Part shown: in pieces, positions 17,172 to 28,302 of the stretch | How positions within the stretch are numbered: the stretch's first letter is position 1 | How the letters are laid out: each line of letters begins with the position of its first letter | Assembly: GCF_001854805.1 (NCBI RefSeq) | Contig: NZ_MBLO01000280.1 | Location: 22,387 to 86,386, forward strand | DNA length: 64,000 bases | Direction of reading: 5' to 3' | From: Pseudofrankia coriaricola | Lineage (GTDB): Bacteria > Actinomycetota > Actinomycetes > Frankiales > Frankiaceae | The notes under the pieces: model-generated | What the model was told of the DNA's origin: nothing | Seen by the model: the letters and a program-made list of their open reading frames with translations, nothing else | The model's database searches: none | Translations under genes and position numbers: made by a program

Positions 17172-17726
17172 ATGGGCAGTATCCCCGCTCCCCACGACCA
17201 ACCCGGCTGGCCGCGGCGCCGCGAGCCCGCGCGGCTCGTCGCGCTGGGCGGAGGCCGGCTCGGGCTGGCGCTGCACACCGGCGCGCGGGGCCGTGACCTG
17301 ACGGAGCTGGCCCGGCTGATCGATGACGCGCTCTACGTCGACCACGCCCGGCCGGAACACGGCGGCACCTCGGTCGTCCTGATCTTCCAGGACCAGGCTC
17401 CCGAAGTCTCGCCGCCATCGCCGGTGCACAGCCGGTCGGGCGTGGCTCCGACGGCGAGCGCGGAGGCGGCGACCATTCCCGGTGGCTGGGTACCGGACGT
17501 CGGCACGGCAGTCGGTCCCGACCGCGGCATCTCCCCGCACCAGCTCGCGGTCTGGGAACTGCTGACGGCCGCGCCGGACGGCGCCAGCGGCGCGCGGCTG
17601 GTCGACGCGGTGACACGCCTCCTCCCGCCGGAGACGGTCGTCGTCCTGGCGGACCTGCTCCGCGACCGGCGCGACGGGCGCGACGGGCGCGACGGGCGCG
17701 GCGAGTGCTGCGACCGCCGAGCCTGA
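17172..17726 (+). CDS. Unrecognised soluble protein with C-terminal RDG repeats
   Basis: A 184-residue protein without recognised domains. The N-terminal part has GGGRLGLALHTGARGRDLTEL and VVLIFQDQAP; the middle is Pro/Ser/Ala-rich (about residues 75-115); the C-terminal part (LAVWELLTAAPDGASGARLV) is helical and could be a winged-helix remnant. It ends in three tandem RDG units coded by a 9-base DNA repeat GCGCGACGG (17669-17695), a likely slippage hotspot. AGGAG lies 7 bases before the ATG. It faces the small HTH gene across shared inverted repeats, so the two may form a regulatory pair. Confidence 0.5.
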   Translation: MGSIPAPHDQPGWPRRREPARLVALGGGRLGLALHTGARGRDLTELARLIDDALYVDHARPEHGGTSVVLIFQDQAPEVSPPSPVHSRSGVAPTASAEAATIPGGWVPDVGTAVGPDRGISPHQLAVWELLTAAPDGASGARLVDAVTRLLPPETVVVLADLLRDRRDGRDGRDGRGECCDRRA

Positions 17727-17808
17727 CCTCGACCTTGGCCTTCACCCTCCGGTCCCGCGGCGGCCGGTGGCCCTTTCGCGGGGCCACCGGCAAGCCCGGG
17801 AGCCGGGG

Positions 17809-19995
<2,187 letters not shown>

Positions 19996-20133
19996 CGTGG
20001 CCCCCCTGTCCCACGGCGTGATTCTTCCACATGTCGCATCCGCGGGGATCTGTGTCGCGACGCCTGTGCCCGAGCGTCGGGGGTGGCGGGGCCGTAGTGT
20101 CGCCTCGGGAGCTGGGATCTTTCAGGAGGGCGC

Positions 20134-21072
20134 ATGCGGACGCGACCACTGGGCACGACGGGCCCCGCCGTGTCCGTCGTCGGGCTGGGCTGCAACAACT
20201 TCGGGATGCGCATCGACGCCGAGGCGAGCGCGGTCGTCGTGCGCGCCGCGCTCGACGCCGGGATCACCCACTTCGACACCGCCGAGATGTACGGCGGGGG
20301 CCATTCCGAGGAGTTCCTGGGTGCCGCGCTCGGCGCGCGCCGCGACGAGGTCGTCATCGCGACCAAGGCGATGCGGCGCCCGAAGGACGAGCCCTACACG
20401 CCGGGCATCCTGCGCACGCGGATCCTGGAAGGCTGCGAGATCAGCCTGCGCCGGCTCGGCACCGACCGGATCGACGTCTACTACCAGCACTTCGTCGACG
20501 CCGAGGGCTCGAACGCCGAGGCGATGGAGGCCCTCGACGACCTGGTCCGCGCCGGCAAGGTGCTCCACGTGGCGTGCTCGAACGTGACCGCCGCCGAGAT
20601 CGAGGAGCGGGCGGCGTTCGCCGAGGAGCGCAAGGTCGCGGCGTTCACCGCGGCGCAGGTCGAGTGGAGCCTGCTGAACCGCGCTGTCGAGGCGGAGATC
20701 GTGCCGGCGGCGGTCAAGGCGGGCATGGGGATCATCCCCTACTTCCCGCTCGCCTCCGGCCTGCTGTCCGGCAAGTACGCGGCCGGCCAGCCGTTCCCGG
20801 TCGGTAGCCGCCTGGCGGCGGCGCCGTACTTCGCCCAGGCGGCAACCCCCGAGAACTTCGCCTACATCGACGAGCTGACCACGTTCGCCCGCGAGCGCGG
20901 CCACACGATCCTGGAGCTCGCGATCGCCTGGCTCGCGGCCCAGACCGGCGTCGCGTCCGTCATCGCCGGCGCGACCAGGCCGGAGCAGGTCGCCGCCAAC
21001 GCCGAGGCCGTCGGCTGGGAGCTCACCTCCGACGACCTGGCAACCCTGCCTCGCCCGGCGGCAGCGGCGTAG
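20134..21072 (+). CDS. Aldo/keto reductase
   Basis: A 312-residue NADPH-dependent aldo/keto reductase with the TIM-barrel order of the family. The catalytic tetrad is visible: Asp in ITHFDTAEMYGGG, Tyr in the same motif, Lys in VIATKAMRRP and His in YYQHFVD. The cofactor-binding C-terminus includes VASVIAGATRPEQVAANAEA. CAGGAGGG immediately upstream supports the ATG. The enzyme is likely to detoxify carbonyls or act in secondary metabolism; no partner gene indicates the substrate. It is divergent from the kinase gene, with about 140 bases between them. Confidence 0.95.
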   Translation: MRTRPLGTTGPAVSVVGLGCNNFGMRIDAEASAVVVRAALDAGITHFDTAEMYGGGHSEEFLGAALGARRDEVVIATKAMRRPKDEPYTPGILRTRILEGCEISLRRLGTDRIDVYYQHFVDAEGSNAEAMEALDDLVRAGKVLHVACSNVTAAEIEERAAFAEERKVAAFTAAQVEWSLLNRAVEAEIVPAAVKAGMGIIPYFPLASGLLSGKYAAGQPFPVGSRLAAAPYFAQAATPENFAYIDELTTFARERGHTILELAIAWLAAQTGVASVIAGATRPEQVAANAEAVGWELTSDDLATLPRPAAAA

Positions 21073-21122
21073 CCGGCGCGGGCAGGCAGGTCGCGTCGTC
21101 CACCCGGCGTGGTCTCGGGCGT

Positions 21123-21608
21123 TCAGCCCGGAGGTACAGGAAGGGCGGCGAGCAGCGCGGGCACGAGACCGTCCCGGTGGGCGACCTCGGTGAACCCGGC
21201 CGGCCGCGTCGGGTGCGGTGCCTGGACCGCCCAGGTGCGCAGGCCGAGGACGGGCTTGCCGGCGCGCAGCGCGAGGGCGATCTCGGAGAGCGTGCCCCAG
21301 CCGCCGCCGATGGCGACCAGGGCGTCGCTCGCGCGGACCACCAGGCCGTTGCGCAGCTCGCCCAGGCCGGTCGGGATGCTCACCGTCAGGTTGGCGTTGC
21401 CCTCGGCCCGGTCCAGGCCGGGCAGCAGCCCGATGGTCACGCCGCCGGCACCCGCGGCGCCCCGGCAGACCGAGGCCATTACGCCGCCGAGGCCGCCGCA
21501 CACCACGTACCAGCCCTGTTCCGCGAGCCGCGCGCCGACGTGCTCGGCGTCCGCCAGCTCCTGGCCCGACGCGTCACCTGGGCCGACGACACCGATGTAG
21601 ATCGGCAC
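21123..21608 (-). CDS. TIGR00725-type Rossmann-fold protein (LOG/SLOG relative)
   Basis: A 161-residue protein of the TIGR00725 family, related to lysine-decarboxylase-like LOG proteins and SLOG nucleotide-binding domains. Signatures are YIGVVGPGDAS at the N-terminus, YVVCGGLGGVMASVCRGA near residue 36, and the phosphate-binding VAIGGGWGTLSEIALALRAGKPV near residue 97 (quoted in part). The GTG at 21608 is chosen for its match to homologues and GAGGAAGG 8 bases upstream. The cellular role is unknown; nucleotide or nucleotide-derived ligand binding is likely. Confidence 0.85.
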   Translation of the reverse strand: MPIYIGVVGPGDASGQELADAEHVGARLAEQGWYVVCGGLGGVMASVCRGAAGAGGVTIGLLPGLDRAEGNANLTVSIPTGLGELRNGLVVRASDALVAIGGGWGTLSEIALALRAGKPVLGLRTWAVQAPHPTRPAGFTEVAHRDGLVPALLAALPVPPG

Positions 21609-21811
21609 CCGGCGTCCCTTCCTCGGCTTCTGTCCGTTCTTTCCACACGTGTGTGGCGGAACGCCGGGCGAGCCTAGGATCTCAACGAGAGCGCATCGCA
21701 CCCCACTTGTGGGTAGTTGCGCCCGGCCGCGGCGGTCCACTGCCCACCATCGGGCGGCGCCCGGTGGCCCTTCCGCCGGGAGAAGAGAATAGGTCGTTCG
21801 GACACGTGTCT

Positions 21812-21961
21812 GCGTCAGGTCGGCGAGAAGCTCTTCCTAGGCCACCGCACGATCAGCGCCCACCTGTACCGGATCTTCCCAAGCTCGGGATCACCTCCCG
21901 GGCCGCCCTGCGCGACGCCCTCGACGCCTACGCCGCCGACCTCGCGGACTCCGCGGAGTAG
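21812..21961 (+). pseudogene. Remnant of a LuxR-type helix-turn-helix C-terminus
   Basis: One frame reads RQVGEKLFLGHRTISAHLYRIFP, and after a single-base shift at about 21880 the next frame continues KLGITSRAALRDALDAYAAD to a TAG at 21959-21961. Joined, this is the standard end of LuxR/LAL-type regulators. No upstream receiver, ATPase or start is present. It is therefore a decayed 3' end, not a gene. Confidence 0.75.
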
Positions 21962-22057
21962 GTGGGCGAGCCGCGGGGCAGCCGCGGGCGCGGTGCGGAA
22001 CCGAGCCCTCCGCCGGAGTGGCGCGGTTCCGCACGCGTGGCCACACGCTTTGCGCGT

Positions 22058-22603
22058 CTAGTCCTGGTGGGTCTGGGCTCCTTCCGTCGCGCAGACGAAG
22101 CCCTTGTCGCCGGTGCCAGTGCCGGTGCCACCGCCCACGCGCGTCAGGAGCGGCCCCTTGGCGTCACCCGGCTTCGGCAGCGCCTCGGCGTCCGCACCGG
22201 TGTAGACCTTGCCGTCCTTCACCACCATCGGGACGCCGGGCTTGGCCTCGCCGACCAGCTTCCCGTTGAGGTAGACCTTGCCGTCCTTCATCTGGAGGTC
22301 CTGGGCGCCCGGCGGCTTCGGCAGCGCCTCGGCGTCCGCGCCGACGTAGACCTTGCCGTCCTTCACCGCCACCGGCTCGCCGGGCTTGGCCGTGCCGACC
22401 AGCTTCCCGTTGTGGTAGATCTTGCCGTCCTTCACCTGGACGTTGTCGACGCCCGCGCCGCCCGGGGGAGCGGGGCAGGTCGACGGCTGGCCCGAGGGGC
22501 CCTCGGAGCCGGGCAGGGCCCCGGCGGCGTTGGCGGCCGCGGCGCCCGTGCCGGCGAGCCCCAGGGTGATCGCGCTGACGAGGACGATCCGACGGATGCG
22601 CAT
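22058..22603 (-). CDS. Secreted protein with two 48-residue internal repeats
   Basis: A 181-residue exported protein of unknown function. It has a clear signal peptide (MRIRRIVLVSAITLGLAGTG, likely cleavage after ANA). The mature part holds two nearly identical 48-residue units, each with two KDGKxY submotifs, a NGKLVGxAKPGxP stretch and GADAEALPKP. These span about residues 55-102 and 103-150. The tail is Gly/Thr-rich, with two cysteines flanking the repeats (STCPAPP and FVCATE) that could form a disulfide. GAGGAGG sits 6 bases before the ATG. It is divergent from an OmpR-type regulator gene and is the probable target of that system. Confidence 0.85.
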   Translation of the reverse strand: MRIRRIVLVSAITLGLAGTGAAAANAAGALPGSEGPSGQPSTCPAPPGGAGVDNVQVKDGKIYHNGKLVGTAKPGEPVAVKDGKVYVGADAEALPKPPGAQDLQMKDGKVYLNGKLVGEAKPGVPMVVKDGKVYTGADAEALPKPGDAKGPLLTRVGGGTGTGTGDKGFVCATEGAQTHQD

Positions 22604-22677
22604 GGTGCACCTCCTCTTTCTCGATGGCCCCCTCGTTGGGGCCGGGGCCAGACTCCCGTGCGCAGGCTGAGGCGCTC

Positions 22678-22703
22678 CTGAAGCCGGCTGAAGCGATCTT
22701 CAG
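22678..22703 (+). promoter_or_regulatory. Phased CTGAAG boxes upstream of response regulator
   Basis: CTGAAG occurs at 22678-22683 and 22688-22693, and its complement CTTCAG at 22698-22703, all exactly 10 bases apart. OmpR-family regulators bind direct repeats with about one helical turn between them. The site lies in the 134-base gap between the secreted-protein gene and the regulator, so it could control both. Confidence 0.65.
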
Positions 22704-22737
22704 GTCGCCTATAGGTCGGATCCGTCAGGCTGTAGTC

Positions 22738-23412
22738 ATGCGAGTGCTGCTGGTGGAGGATGAGGAGCGGCTGGCCGGACTGCTGCGTGGTGGGCTGGCG
22801 GAGGAGGGTTTCGCGGTCGACGTCGCGCACAACGGCCGCGAGGGCCTGTGGATGGCGACCGAGCACCGGTACGACGCGATCGTGCTCGACGTGATGCTGC
22901 CCCTGCTCAACGGATATGCCGTGTGCCGCCGCCTGCGGGAGGCCGGCAACTGGACGCCGATCATGATGCTGACGGCGAAGGACGGCGAGTACGACGAGGC
23001 CGAGGCGCTGGACACCGGCGCGGACGACTTCCTGTCCAAGCCGTTCTCGTACGTGGTGCTGCTGGCCCGGCTGCGCGCGCTGGTCCGGCGCGGTGGGCGG
23101 GAGCGGCCGGTCGTCCTGACCGCGGGCGACCTGTCGGTGGATCCGGCAGGCCTGCGCTGCCGGCGCGGCGAGACGGAGATCGCGCTCACCGCGAAGGAGT
23201 TCGCCGTGCTGCACGCGCTCGCCCGGCGCCCGGGCGAGGTGGTCTCCAAGGCGGAGCTGCTCGAGCAGGCCTGGGACTTCGCCTACGACGGCGATCCGAG
23301 CATCGTCGAGGTCTACATCAGCGCACTGCGCCGCAAGATCGACGCACCGTTCGGCCGGGCGAGCCTGGTGACGGTGCGGGGCGCGGGATACCGGCTGGAC
23401 GGGGGCTCCTGA
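22738..23412 (+). CDS. OmpR/PhoB-type response regulator
   Basis: A 224-residue response regulator. The receiver domain has acidic residues in LLVEDEERLAGLL, phospho-acceptor Asp51 in AIVLDVMLPL, threonine in IMMLTAKDG and lysine in FLSKPFSYVVLLARL. The C-terminal winged helix (about residues 125-222) shows EIALTAKEFAVLHALARRPG, SIVEVYISALRRKID and VTVRGAGYRL. It overlaps the histidine kinase gene as TGATG. It probably binds the phased CTGAAG boxes just upstream, controlling itself and the divergent secreted repeat protein. Confidence 0.95.
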   Translation: MRVLLVEDEERLAGLLRGGLAEEGFAVDVAHNGREGLWMATEHRYDAIVLDVMLPLLNGYAVCRRLREAGNWTPIMMLTAKDGEYDEAEALDTGADDFLSKPFSYVVLLARLRALVRRGGRERPVVLTAGDLSVDPAGLRCRRGETEIALTAKEFAVLHALARRPGEVVSKAELLEQAWDFAYDGDPSIVEVYISALRRKIDAPFGRASLVTVRGAGYRLDGGS

Positions 23413-24842
23413 TGCGCTGGTCCGTGCGGCTGCGCGCGACCGTGGTGGCGACGGTGACGGTCGCGCTGGCTCTCGGAGCGGCGGGCCTCGTCCTGGTCCT
23501 GACGCTGAAGGGGAGCCTCGAGTCGGGCGCCGACCAGGAGGCGGGGCGGCGAGCGGACGAGGCCGCCGCCAGTCTCACGCAGGTCAGCGCGGGCGGGAAC
23601 CCCGGCGAGCCCGGACAGGTCGTCACCAACTTCGTCGCGCCCGACCCTGACGTACGGGTCGAGGGCCGCGCCGGCGGTCCGGCCCTGTCGGGGAGCTTCG
23701 GAAGTGGCGAAGGGGCCGGGGTGTCCTGGGGGTCCGGCTACGCCACCGCCCAGCGCCTGGTCACCACCTCGGCCGGGCCGGTGACCGTGTCCGCGCGCGT
23801 CTCGCTCGGCCCGGCCCGCGCGGCCCTGACGATGCTGCGCAACCTGCTTCTCGTGGGCCTGCCCGTCCTGCTGCTGCTCGTCGCCGGGCTGACCTGGCTG
23901 CTGACCGGGCGGGCGCTCGCCCCGGTGTCGGCGATCCGCGCGACGTTCGCCGACATCACGGCCACCGACCTGCACCGGCGCGTGCCGGTGCCCCGGTCGG
24001 GCGACGAGATCGCCCGGCTGGCGCGGGCGATGAACACGACCCTCGACCGGCTGGAACGGGCGGTCGAGCGGCACAAGCGGTTCGTCGCGGACGCGGCGCA
24101 CGAGTTGCGCAGCCCGCTGGCGATCCTGCGCACGCGCCTGGAGCTGGGCCGGTATGAGGCGCCCGGCCTGGTGGGGGAGTCGCTCACGGACGTGGGCCGG
24201 CTCCAGGCGCTGGCCGCGGACCTGCTCCTGCTCGCCAGGCTGGACGCCGGCGAGCCGCTGCGGGCGGACGAGGTGGACCTGGGCGAGGTGGCCGCCGAGG
24301 AGGCGTCGCGGCCCCGGCGGGAGGACGTCCGGATAGCGCTGGACATCTCCCCCGACGTGGTCGTGGCCGGGTCAGCGTCGCACCTGCGCCGGATGGTCGG
24401 GAACCTCGTCGACAACGCCGTGCGGCACGCCGAGTCGACGGTGACCGTGCGCGTGGCGGCGCCAGCGACCGTGCAGGTGTCCGACGACGGCGCGGGCATT
24501 CCCGCGGAGCACCGCGAGTCGGTGTTCGGCCGGTTCACCCGGCTCGACGAGACGCGGGGGCGCGACGGCGGTGGCAGCGGGCTCGGCCTGGCCATCGCCC
24601 GGGACATCGCGCGTGCCCATGGCGGCACGCTGACGGCGGTCGAGCCGGACGGCCAGCCGGGCGGGGGCGCGACGGGAGCGTGCCTGCGGGCCGAGCTCCC
24701 GAGCGCGGCGGGCGTTGCGGGTGTCGCGGGCGGCGGGGCGCGTGCGCTGGCCGCGGCGGGCGCCGCCATGCCCGGCGGGGTTCCGCCGCCGACCGCCGGA
24801 AGGTCCGTGTTTCCCGGGCGACGGCGCCGGTCGGGGACGTGA
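23412..24842 (+). CDS. Sensor histidine kinase, partner of the OmpR regulator
   Basis: A 476-residue membrane kinase. There is an N-terminal helix (VVATVTVALALGAAGLVLVL), an extracytoplasmic domain of about 110 residues, and a second helix (LLLVGLPVLLLLVAGLTWLL). Then come HAMP (ALAPVSAIRATFADITATDL), HisKA with FVADAAHELRSPLAILRTRL, and HATPase_c with MVGNLVDNAVRHAE and the G2 box GSGLGLAIARDIARAHGG. The C-terminal 50 residues are Ala/Gly/Arg-rich and unlike the family. It is co-translated with the regulator upstream. The signal is unknown, but the secreted protein next door could be a ligand or an output. Confidence 0.95.
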   Translation: MRWSVRLRATVVATVTVALALGAAGLVLVLTLKGSLESGADQEAGRRADEAAASLTQVSAGGNPGEPGQVVTNFVAPDPDVRVEGRAGGPALSGSFGSGEGAGVSWGSGYATAQRLVTTSAGPVTVSARVSLGPARAALTMLRNLLLVGLPVLLLLVAGLTWLLTGRALAPVSAIRATFADITATDLHRRVPVPRSGDEIARLARAMNTTLDRLERAVERHKRFVADAAHELRSPLAILRTRLELGRYEAPGLVGESLTDVGRLQALAADLLLLARLDAGEPLRADEVDLGEVAAEEASRPRREDVRIALDISPDVVVAGSASHLRRMVGNLVDNAVRHAESTVTVRVAAPATVQVSDDGAGIPAEHRESVFGRFTRLDETRGRDGGGSGLGLAIARDIARAHGGTLTAVEPDGQPGGGATGACLRAELPSAAGVAGVAGGGARALAAAGAAMPGGVPPPTAGRSVFPGRRRRSGT

Positions 24843-25145
24843 CGACGGGCTGGCATCGGACCGGGCGGCCGCGCCTCGCCGGGAAGCCCGCGGGCGGGAG
24901 TCAGGCCGCGAGGGCCCGGCGGAGGAAGAAGGCCGAGGAGCGTGCCGCCCGACGGGGGAGCGGCCCGGCGAGGGACACACAAGTCCGACGGGACTCCGGC
25001 GTGCATGGGACAGTCGACTGACTGAAGGCAGGCCGTTGCCCCAGGGCCCATCGTTGTGCGCACAATCCTGTTCCGGCCTGGACACCCAGCCTTGGCGACA
25101 AGGCACGGGGAGTGGCCGCGGCGGCCGAAGCTAAGGGGCACAGCA
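24843..25145. other. Gene-free gap
   Basis: About 300 bases between the kinase and the hydrolase gene. Short open frames are shadow-like. No repeat, hairpin or clear promoter was recognised. Confidence 0.5.
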
Positions 25146-25970
25146 ATGACCGATCCCACCCGCATCCCCATCGTGTTCGTGCACGGGCTGTGGATGCACT
25201 CGTCGAGCTGGGACAGCTGGATCGACCTGGTCGACGAGCTTGGCTACAGCGGTGTCGCGCCGGGCTGGCCGGGCGACGCGGCGACCACCGAGGCGAGCCG
25301 CGAGAACCCGGGACCGCTCGCGAACCGCGGCATCGCCGAGATCACCGACCACTACGCCGCCGCGATCCGCGAGCTGCCGCAGGTCCCGATCGTCATCGGG
25401 CACTCGTTCGGCGGGCTGATCGCCCAGCGCCTGCTGGGGATGAACCTCGCCCGCGGCGGCGTCGTCATCTCGCCGGCGCAGTTCAGGGGCAACCGCAAAC
25501 TGCCGCTCGCGCAGCTCCAGTCCGGCTTCCCGGTGCTCGGCAACCCGGCGAACAAGAAGAAGACGGTCCTGCTGACCCAGGCGCAGTTCCACAAGGGGTT
25601 CGCGAACGGGGTCTCCCGCGAGGAGTCCGACGACCTGTGGAACCGCTACGCCATCCCGGGGCCCGGGCTGCCGCTGTTCCAGGCCGCCACCGCCAACTTC
25701 TCGAGCAAGACCGAGGCGACCGTCGACGTGGCCAGTGAGCGCGGCCCGTTGCTGATCATCGCCGGTGGCAAGGACCGGACCGTGCCGGCGGTGACGTCGA
25801 AGGCCGCCTACGGCCAGTACGCGAAGAACCCGTCCGTCACCGAGTACCACCTGTTCGAGGACCGGGCCCACTCGATGGCGATCGACCAGGGCTGGCGCGA
25901 GGTCGCCGACGTCGCGATGGACTTCCTGACCCGCCACGGGCTGGCCGCCGCGCCCCAGCAGGTTGGCTGA
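25146..25970 (+). CDS. Alpha/beta hydrolase
   Basis: A 274-residue soluble alpha/beta hydrolase. The oxyanion region is VFVHGLWMHSSSW, the nucleophile elbow is VIGHSFGGLIAQ (Ser), the acid is in IIAGGKDRTVPA and the histidine in FEDRAHSMAID. These give a complete Ser-Asp-His triad. The lid (NRKLPLAQLQSGFPVLGNPANKKKTV, in part) resembles esterase/haloperoxidase-like enzymes of actinomycetes. No signal peptide is present. The ATG at 25146 is preceded by AAGGGG. Substrate unknown; no operon. Confidence 0.9.
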   Translation: MTDPTRIPIVFVHGLWMHSSSWDSWIDLVDELGYSGVAPGWPGDAATTEASRENPGPLANRGIAEITDHYAAAIRELPQVPIVIGHSFGGLIAQRLLGMNLARGGVVISPAQFRGNRKLPLAQLQSGFPVLGNPANKKKTVLLTQAQFHKGFANGVSREESDDLWNRYAIPGPGLPLFQAATANFSSKTEATVDVASERGPLLIIAGGKDRTVPAVTSKAAYGQYAKNPSVTEYHLFEDRAHSMAIDQGWREVADVAMDFLTRHGLAAAPQQVG

Positions 25971-26121
25971 CCGGTCGGCCCCGCGCGCGAGGTGCCTTCC
26001 AGGCGGACCTGCCAGGAGGCACCTCGCCGCGCGCCCGGCGGCCGCCCCGCGGTCCGGGCCTTGCTCGCCGCTTTCCTCGCCTCCCCCGGGGATCGCGGCC
26101 CGCTGGCTGGTCCTGCCCGGG

Positions 26122-28302
26122 TCAGCCGCGCCGGGACACGCTGGCTGGCGCTGGCTGGTGCTGCCGTGGCACGTCCGCGCCGCCGGCGCCGCCGGCATCG
26201 TCGGTGCCCAGGTGGGGCAGCCGGCGCTCGAGCCACCGGGGCAGCCACCAGTTCGCGCTGCCCAGCAGCGCCATGGCCGCGGGGACCAGCACCATGCGGA
26301 CGATCGTCGCGTCGAGCACGATCGCCGACGCCAGCCCGAGGCCCATCATCTTGACCAGCGGTGAGGGGTTGGCGACGAAGCTGAGGAACACCACCATCAT
26401 GATCAGCGCCGCGGAGGTGATCACGCGGCCGGTGCCGGCCATCCCGCGTGCCACCGAGTCGGCGTTGTCACCGGTCGCGTCGTACTCCTCTCGGATTCGG
26501 GAGAGGAGGAACACCTCGTAGTCGATGGACAGGCCGAAGAGGACCGCGAAGAAGATCGTGGGCAGCGGGGACGCGATCGGGTAGGTCCCTTCGAGGTTGA
26601 ACAGGCCTCCAAGCCACCCCCACTGGAACACGGCGACGACGATGCCGTACGCGCCGCTGATCGACAGCAGGTTCAGCACAACGGCCTTCAGCGGCACCGC
26701 GATGGAGCGGAACACCACGACCAGCAGCAGGAACGACGCGGCCAGGATCGCGGCGATGAAGATCGGCAGGGTGTCGGCGAGCTGCCTGGTGAGATCGTCG
26801 GTCAGGGCGGTGAGGCCCGACACCGCGACGTTGCCGGGGACGGCGTCGCGGATGCGTTCGAGGGTTTCGGACGTCGCCGCGTCCGCGGGTGCCGTGGTGG
26901 GGACTGCGCGCAGCACGGCGGTGTCCCCGGCCGGCGAGATCCACGGCTGGCCGACCGTGGCGATACCGGGGTCGGCGGCGACGCGCTCGGACAGCGCGGG
27001 AAGCTCGCCGAGGTCGACGCCGGGGCCGCGCAGGTCGGCGACGAGCAGCAGGGGACCGTTGATGCCCGAGCCGAAACCCTCCGCCAGCAGGTCGTAGGCG
27101 CGGCGGTGGGTGGTGTTCGTCGAGTCGTCGCCGGCGTCGGGGAAGCCCGTCTTCATCTGCAGCGCGGGCGCGGCCAGCGTGAGCAGCACCGTCGCGGCCA
27201 GGACCAGGTACAGTCGCGGACGGCCGCAGACGTGGTGGGCGAAGCGCCACCAGATGGAGTCCTGAGCGCGCCTGGGGGAGCGCCGGCGGCCCAGGACCCG
27301 GCCCGCGTCGACGCGGTCGCCGAGCAGCGAGAGCAGCGCGGGCAGCAGGGTGAGCGCGCTCGCGACAGCGAACAGCACCACGAGCGACGTGCCGAGACCG
27401 ATCGAGGCCAGGAAGCCCAGGCCGGTCAGCACGAGGGCGGCCATCGCGACGACGACGGTGCCGCCGGCGACCAGGACGGCGGAGCCCGACGACGCCATCG
27501 CGTTCGAGAGCGCGGTGGGGTTGTCCTCACCGGCGGCGCGGCGCTCGCGGTAGCGGGCCATGACGAACAGGGCGTAGTCGATCCCGACTCCCAGGCCGAT
27601 CATCGCGCCGATCGTCGGCGCCGCCGAGGAGACATCCATGACGGCCGCGAGCAGCACGATGCCGCCTATGCCGGCGGCGACGGTCAGCAGGGCGAGCGCG
27701 ATGGGGACGAGAGCGGCCACGATCGTGCCGAACGCGACGACCAGCACGACCAGCGCGGCCAACAGGCCGGCCGCCTCCGCCCCCGACGTCGCCGTCTCGG
27801 CATTGATGAAGGCGGCGTCACCGCCGAGCTCCGCGGTGAGGCCGGCGTCCCTGACCGGCCGCATCGCGTCCGTGATGGCGGCGAGCGCACCCGGGCCGAG
27901 GTCGGTCGCGGGCACGTCGAAGGCGATCTCGGCGAAGCCGATGTGCCCGTCGGGCGACACCGTGCCGGCGGTGAACGGATCGGTGACGCCGGCGACGTGC
28001 TCCACCCCCGCGATCCGGGCGGCCGCGGCGACGACGGCGGGCCGCTGGAGCTCGAGCCGCTGTCCCTCCGGCGCGGCGAACACCGCCATGGCGCTGCCGC
28101 CCGCCGCTTCGGGGAAACGCTCCTCGAGCAGCTCCATCGCCTTCTCGCTCTGGCTGCCGGGATCGACGAGGTCGTCGACGAACGAGCCGCCGACCGTGCC
28201 GGCCAGGGCCAGCACGAGGGCGGCGACGAGCACCCAGGCGGCAATCGTGATCCTCGGCCTGCGGGCGCACGCGTCTCCAATATGGCGAGTGAGCTGTTTC
28301 AT
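26122..28302 (-). CDS. MMPL-family RND transporter
   Basis: A 726-residue MMPL/RND permease, exporting lipids or hydrophobic drugs across the membrane. The topology is the usual duplication: helix 1 (IAAWVLVAALVLALAGTVGG), an extracytoplasmic porter domain, five helices with IGLGVGIDYALFVMARYRERR, a second porter domain, then five helices with FGLSIDYEVFLLSRIREEYD. The GxDY motifs in TM4 and TM10 carry the proton-relay aspartate/tyrosine. CAGGAGAA lies 7 bases before the ATG. It is divergent from the two-component pair at 28.7-30.6 kb, its probable regulator. Confidence 0.95.
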   Translation of the reverse strand: MKQLTRHIGDACARRPRITIAAWVLVAALVLALAGTVGGSFVDDLVDPGSQSEKAMELLEERFPEAAGGSAMAVFAAPEGQRLELQRPAVVAAAARIAGVEHVAGVTDPFTAGTVSPDGHIGFAEIAFDVPATDLGPGALAAITDAMRPVRDAGLTAELGGDAAFINAETATSGAEAAGLLAALVVLVVAFGTIVAALVPIALALLTVAAGIGGIVLLAAVMDVSSAAPTIGAMIGLGVGIDYALFVMARYRERRAAGEDNPTALSNAMASSGSAVLVAGGTVVVAMAALVLTGLGFLASIGLGTSLVVLFAVASALTLLPALLSLLGDRVDAGRVLGRRRSPRRAQDSIWWRFAHHVCGRPRLYLVLAATVLLTLAAPALQMKTGFPDAGDDSTNTTHRRAYDLLAEGFGSGINGPLLLVADLRGPGVDLGELPALSERVAADPGIATVGQPWISPAGDTAVLRAVPTTAPADAATSETLERIRDAVPGNVAVSGLTALTDDLTRQLADTLPIFIAAILAASFLLLVVVFRSIAVPLKAVVLNLLSISGAYGIVVAVFQWGWLGGLFNLEGTYPIASPLPTIFFAVLFGLSIDYEVFLLSRIREEYDATGDNADSVARGMAGTGRVITSAALIMMVVFLSFVANPSPLVKMMGLGLASAIVLDATIVRMVLVPAAMALLGSANWWLPRWLERRLPHLGTDDAGGAGGADVPRQHQPAPASVSRRG

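Noticed and set aside
22848..23430. Long alternative frame through the OmpR regulator and kinase
   Set aside because: It becomes meaningful only after 23412, where it is the kinase. Upstream it is a shadow of the regulator gene.
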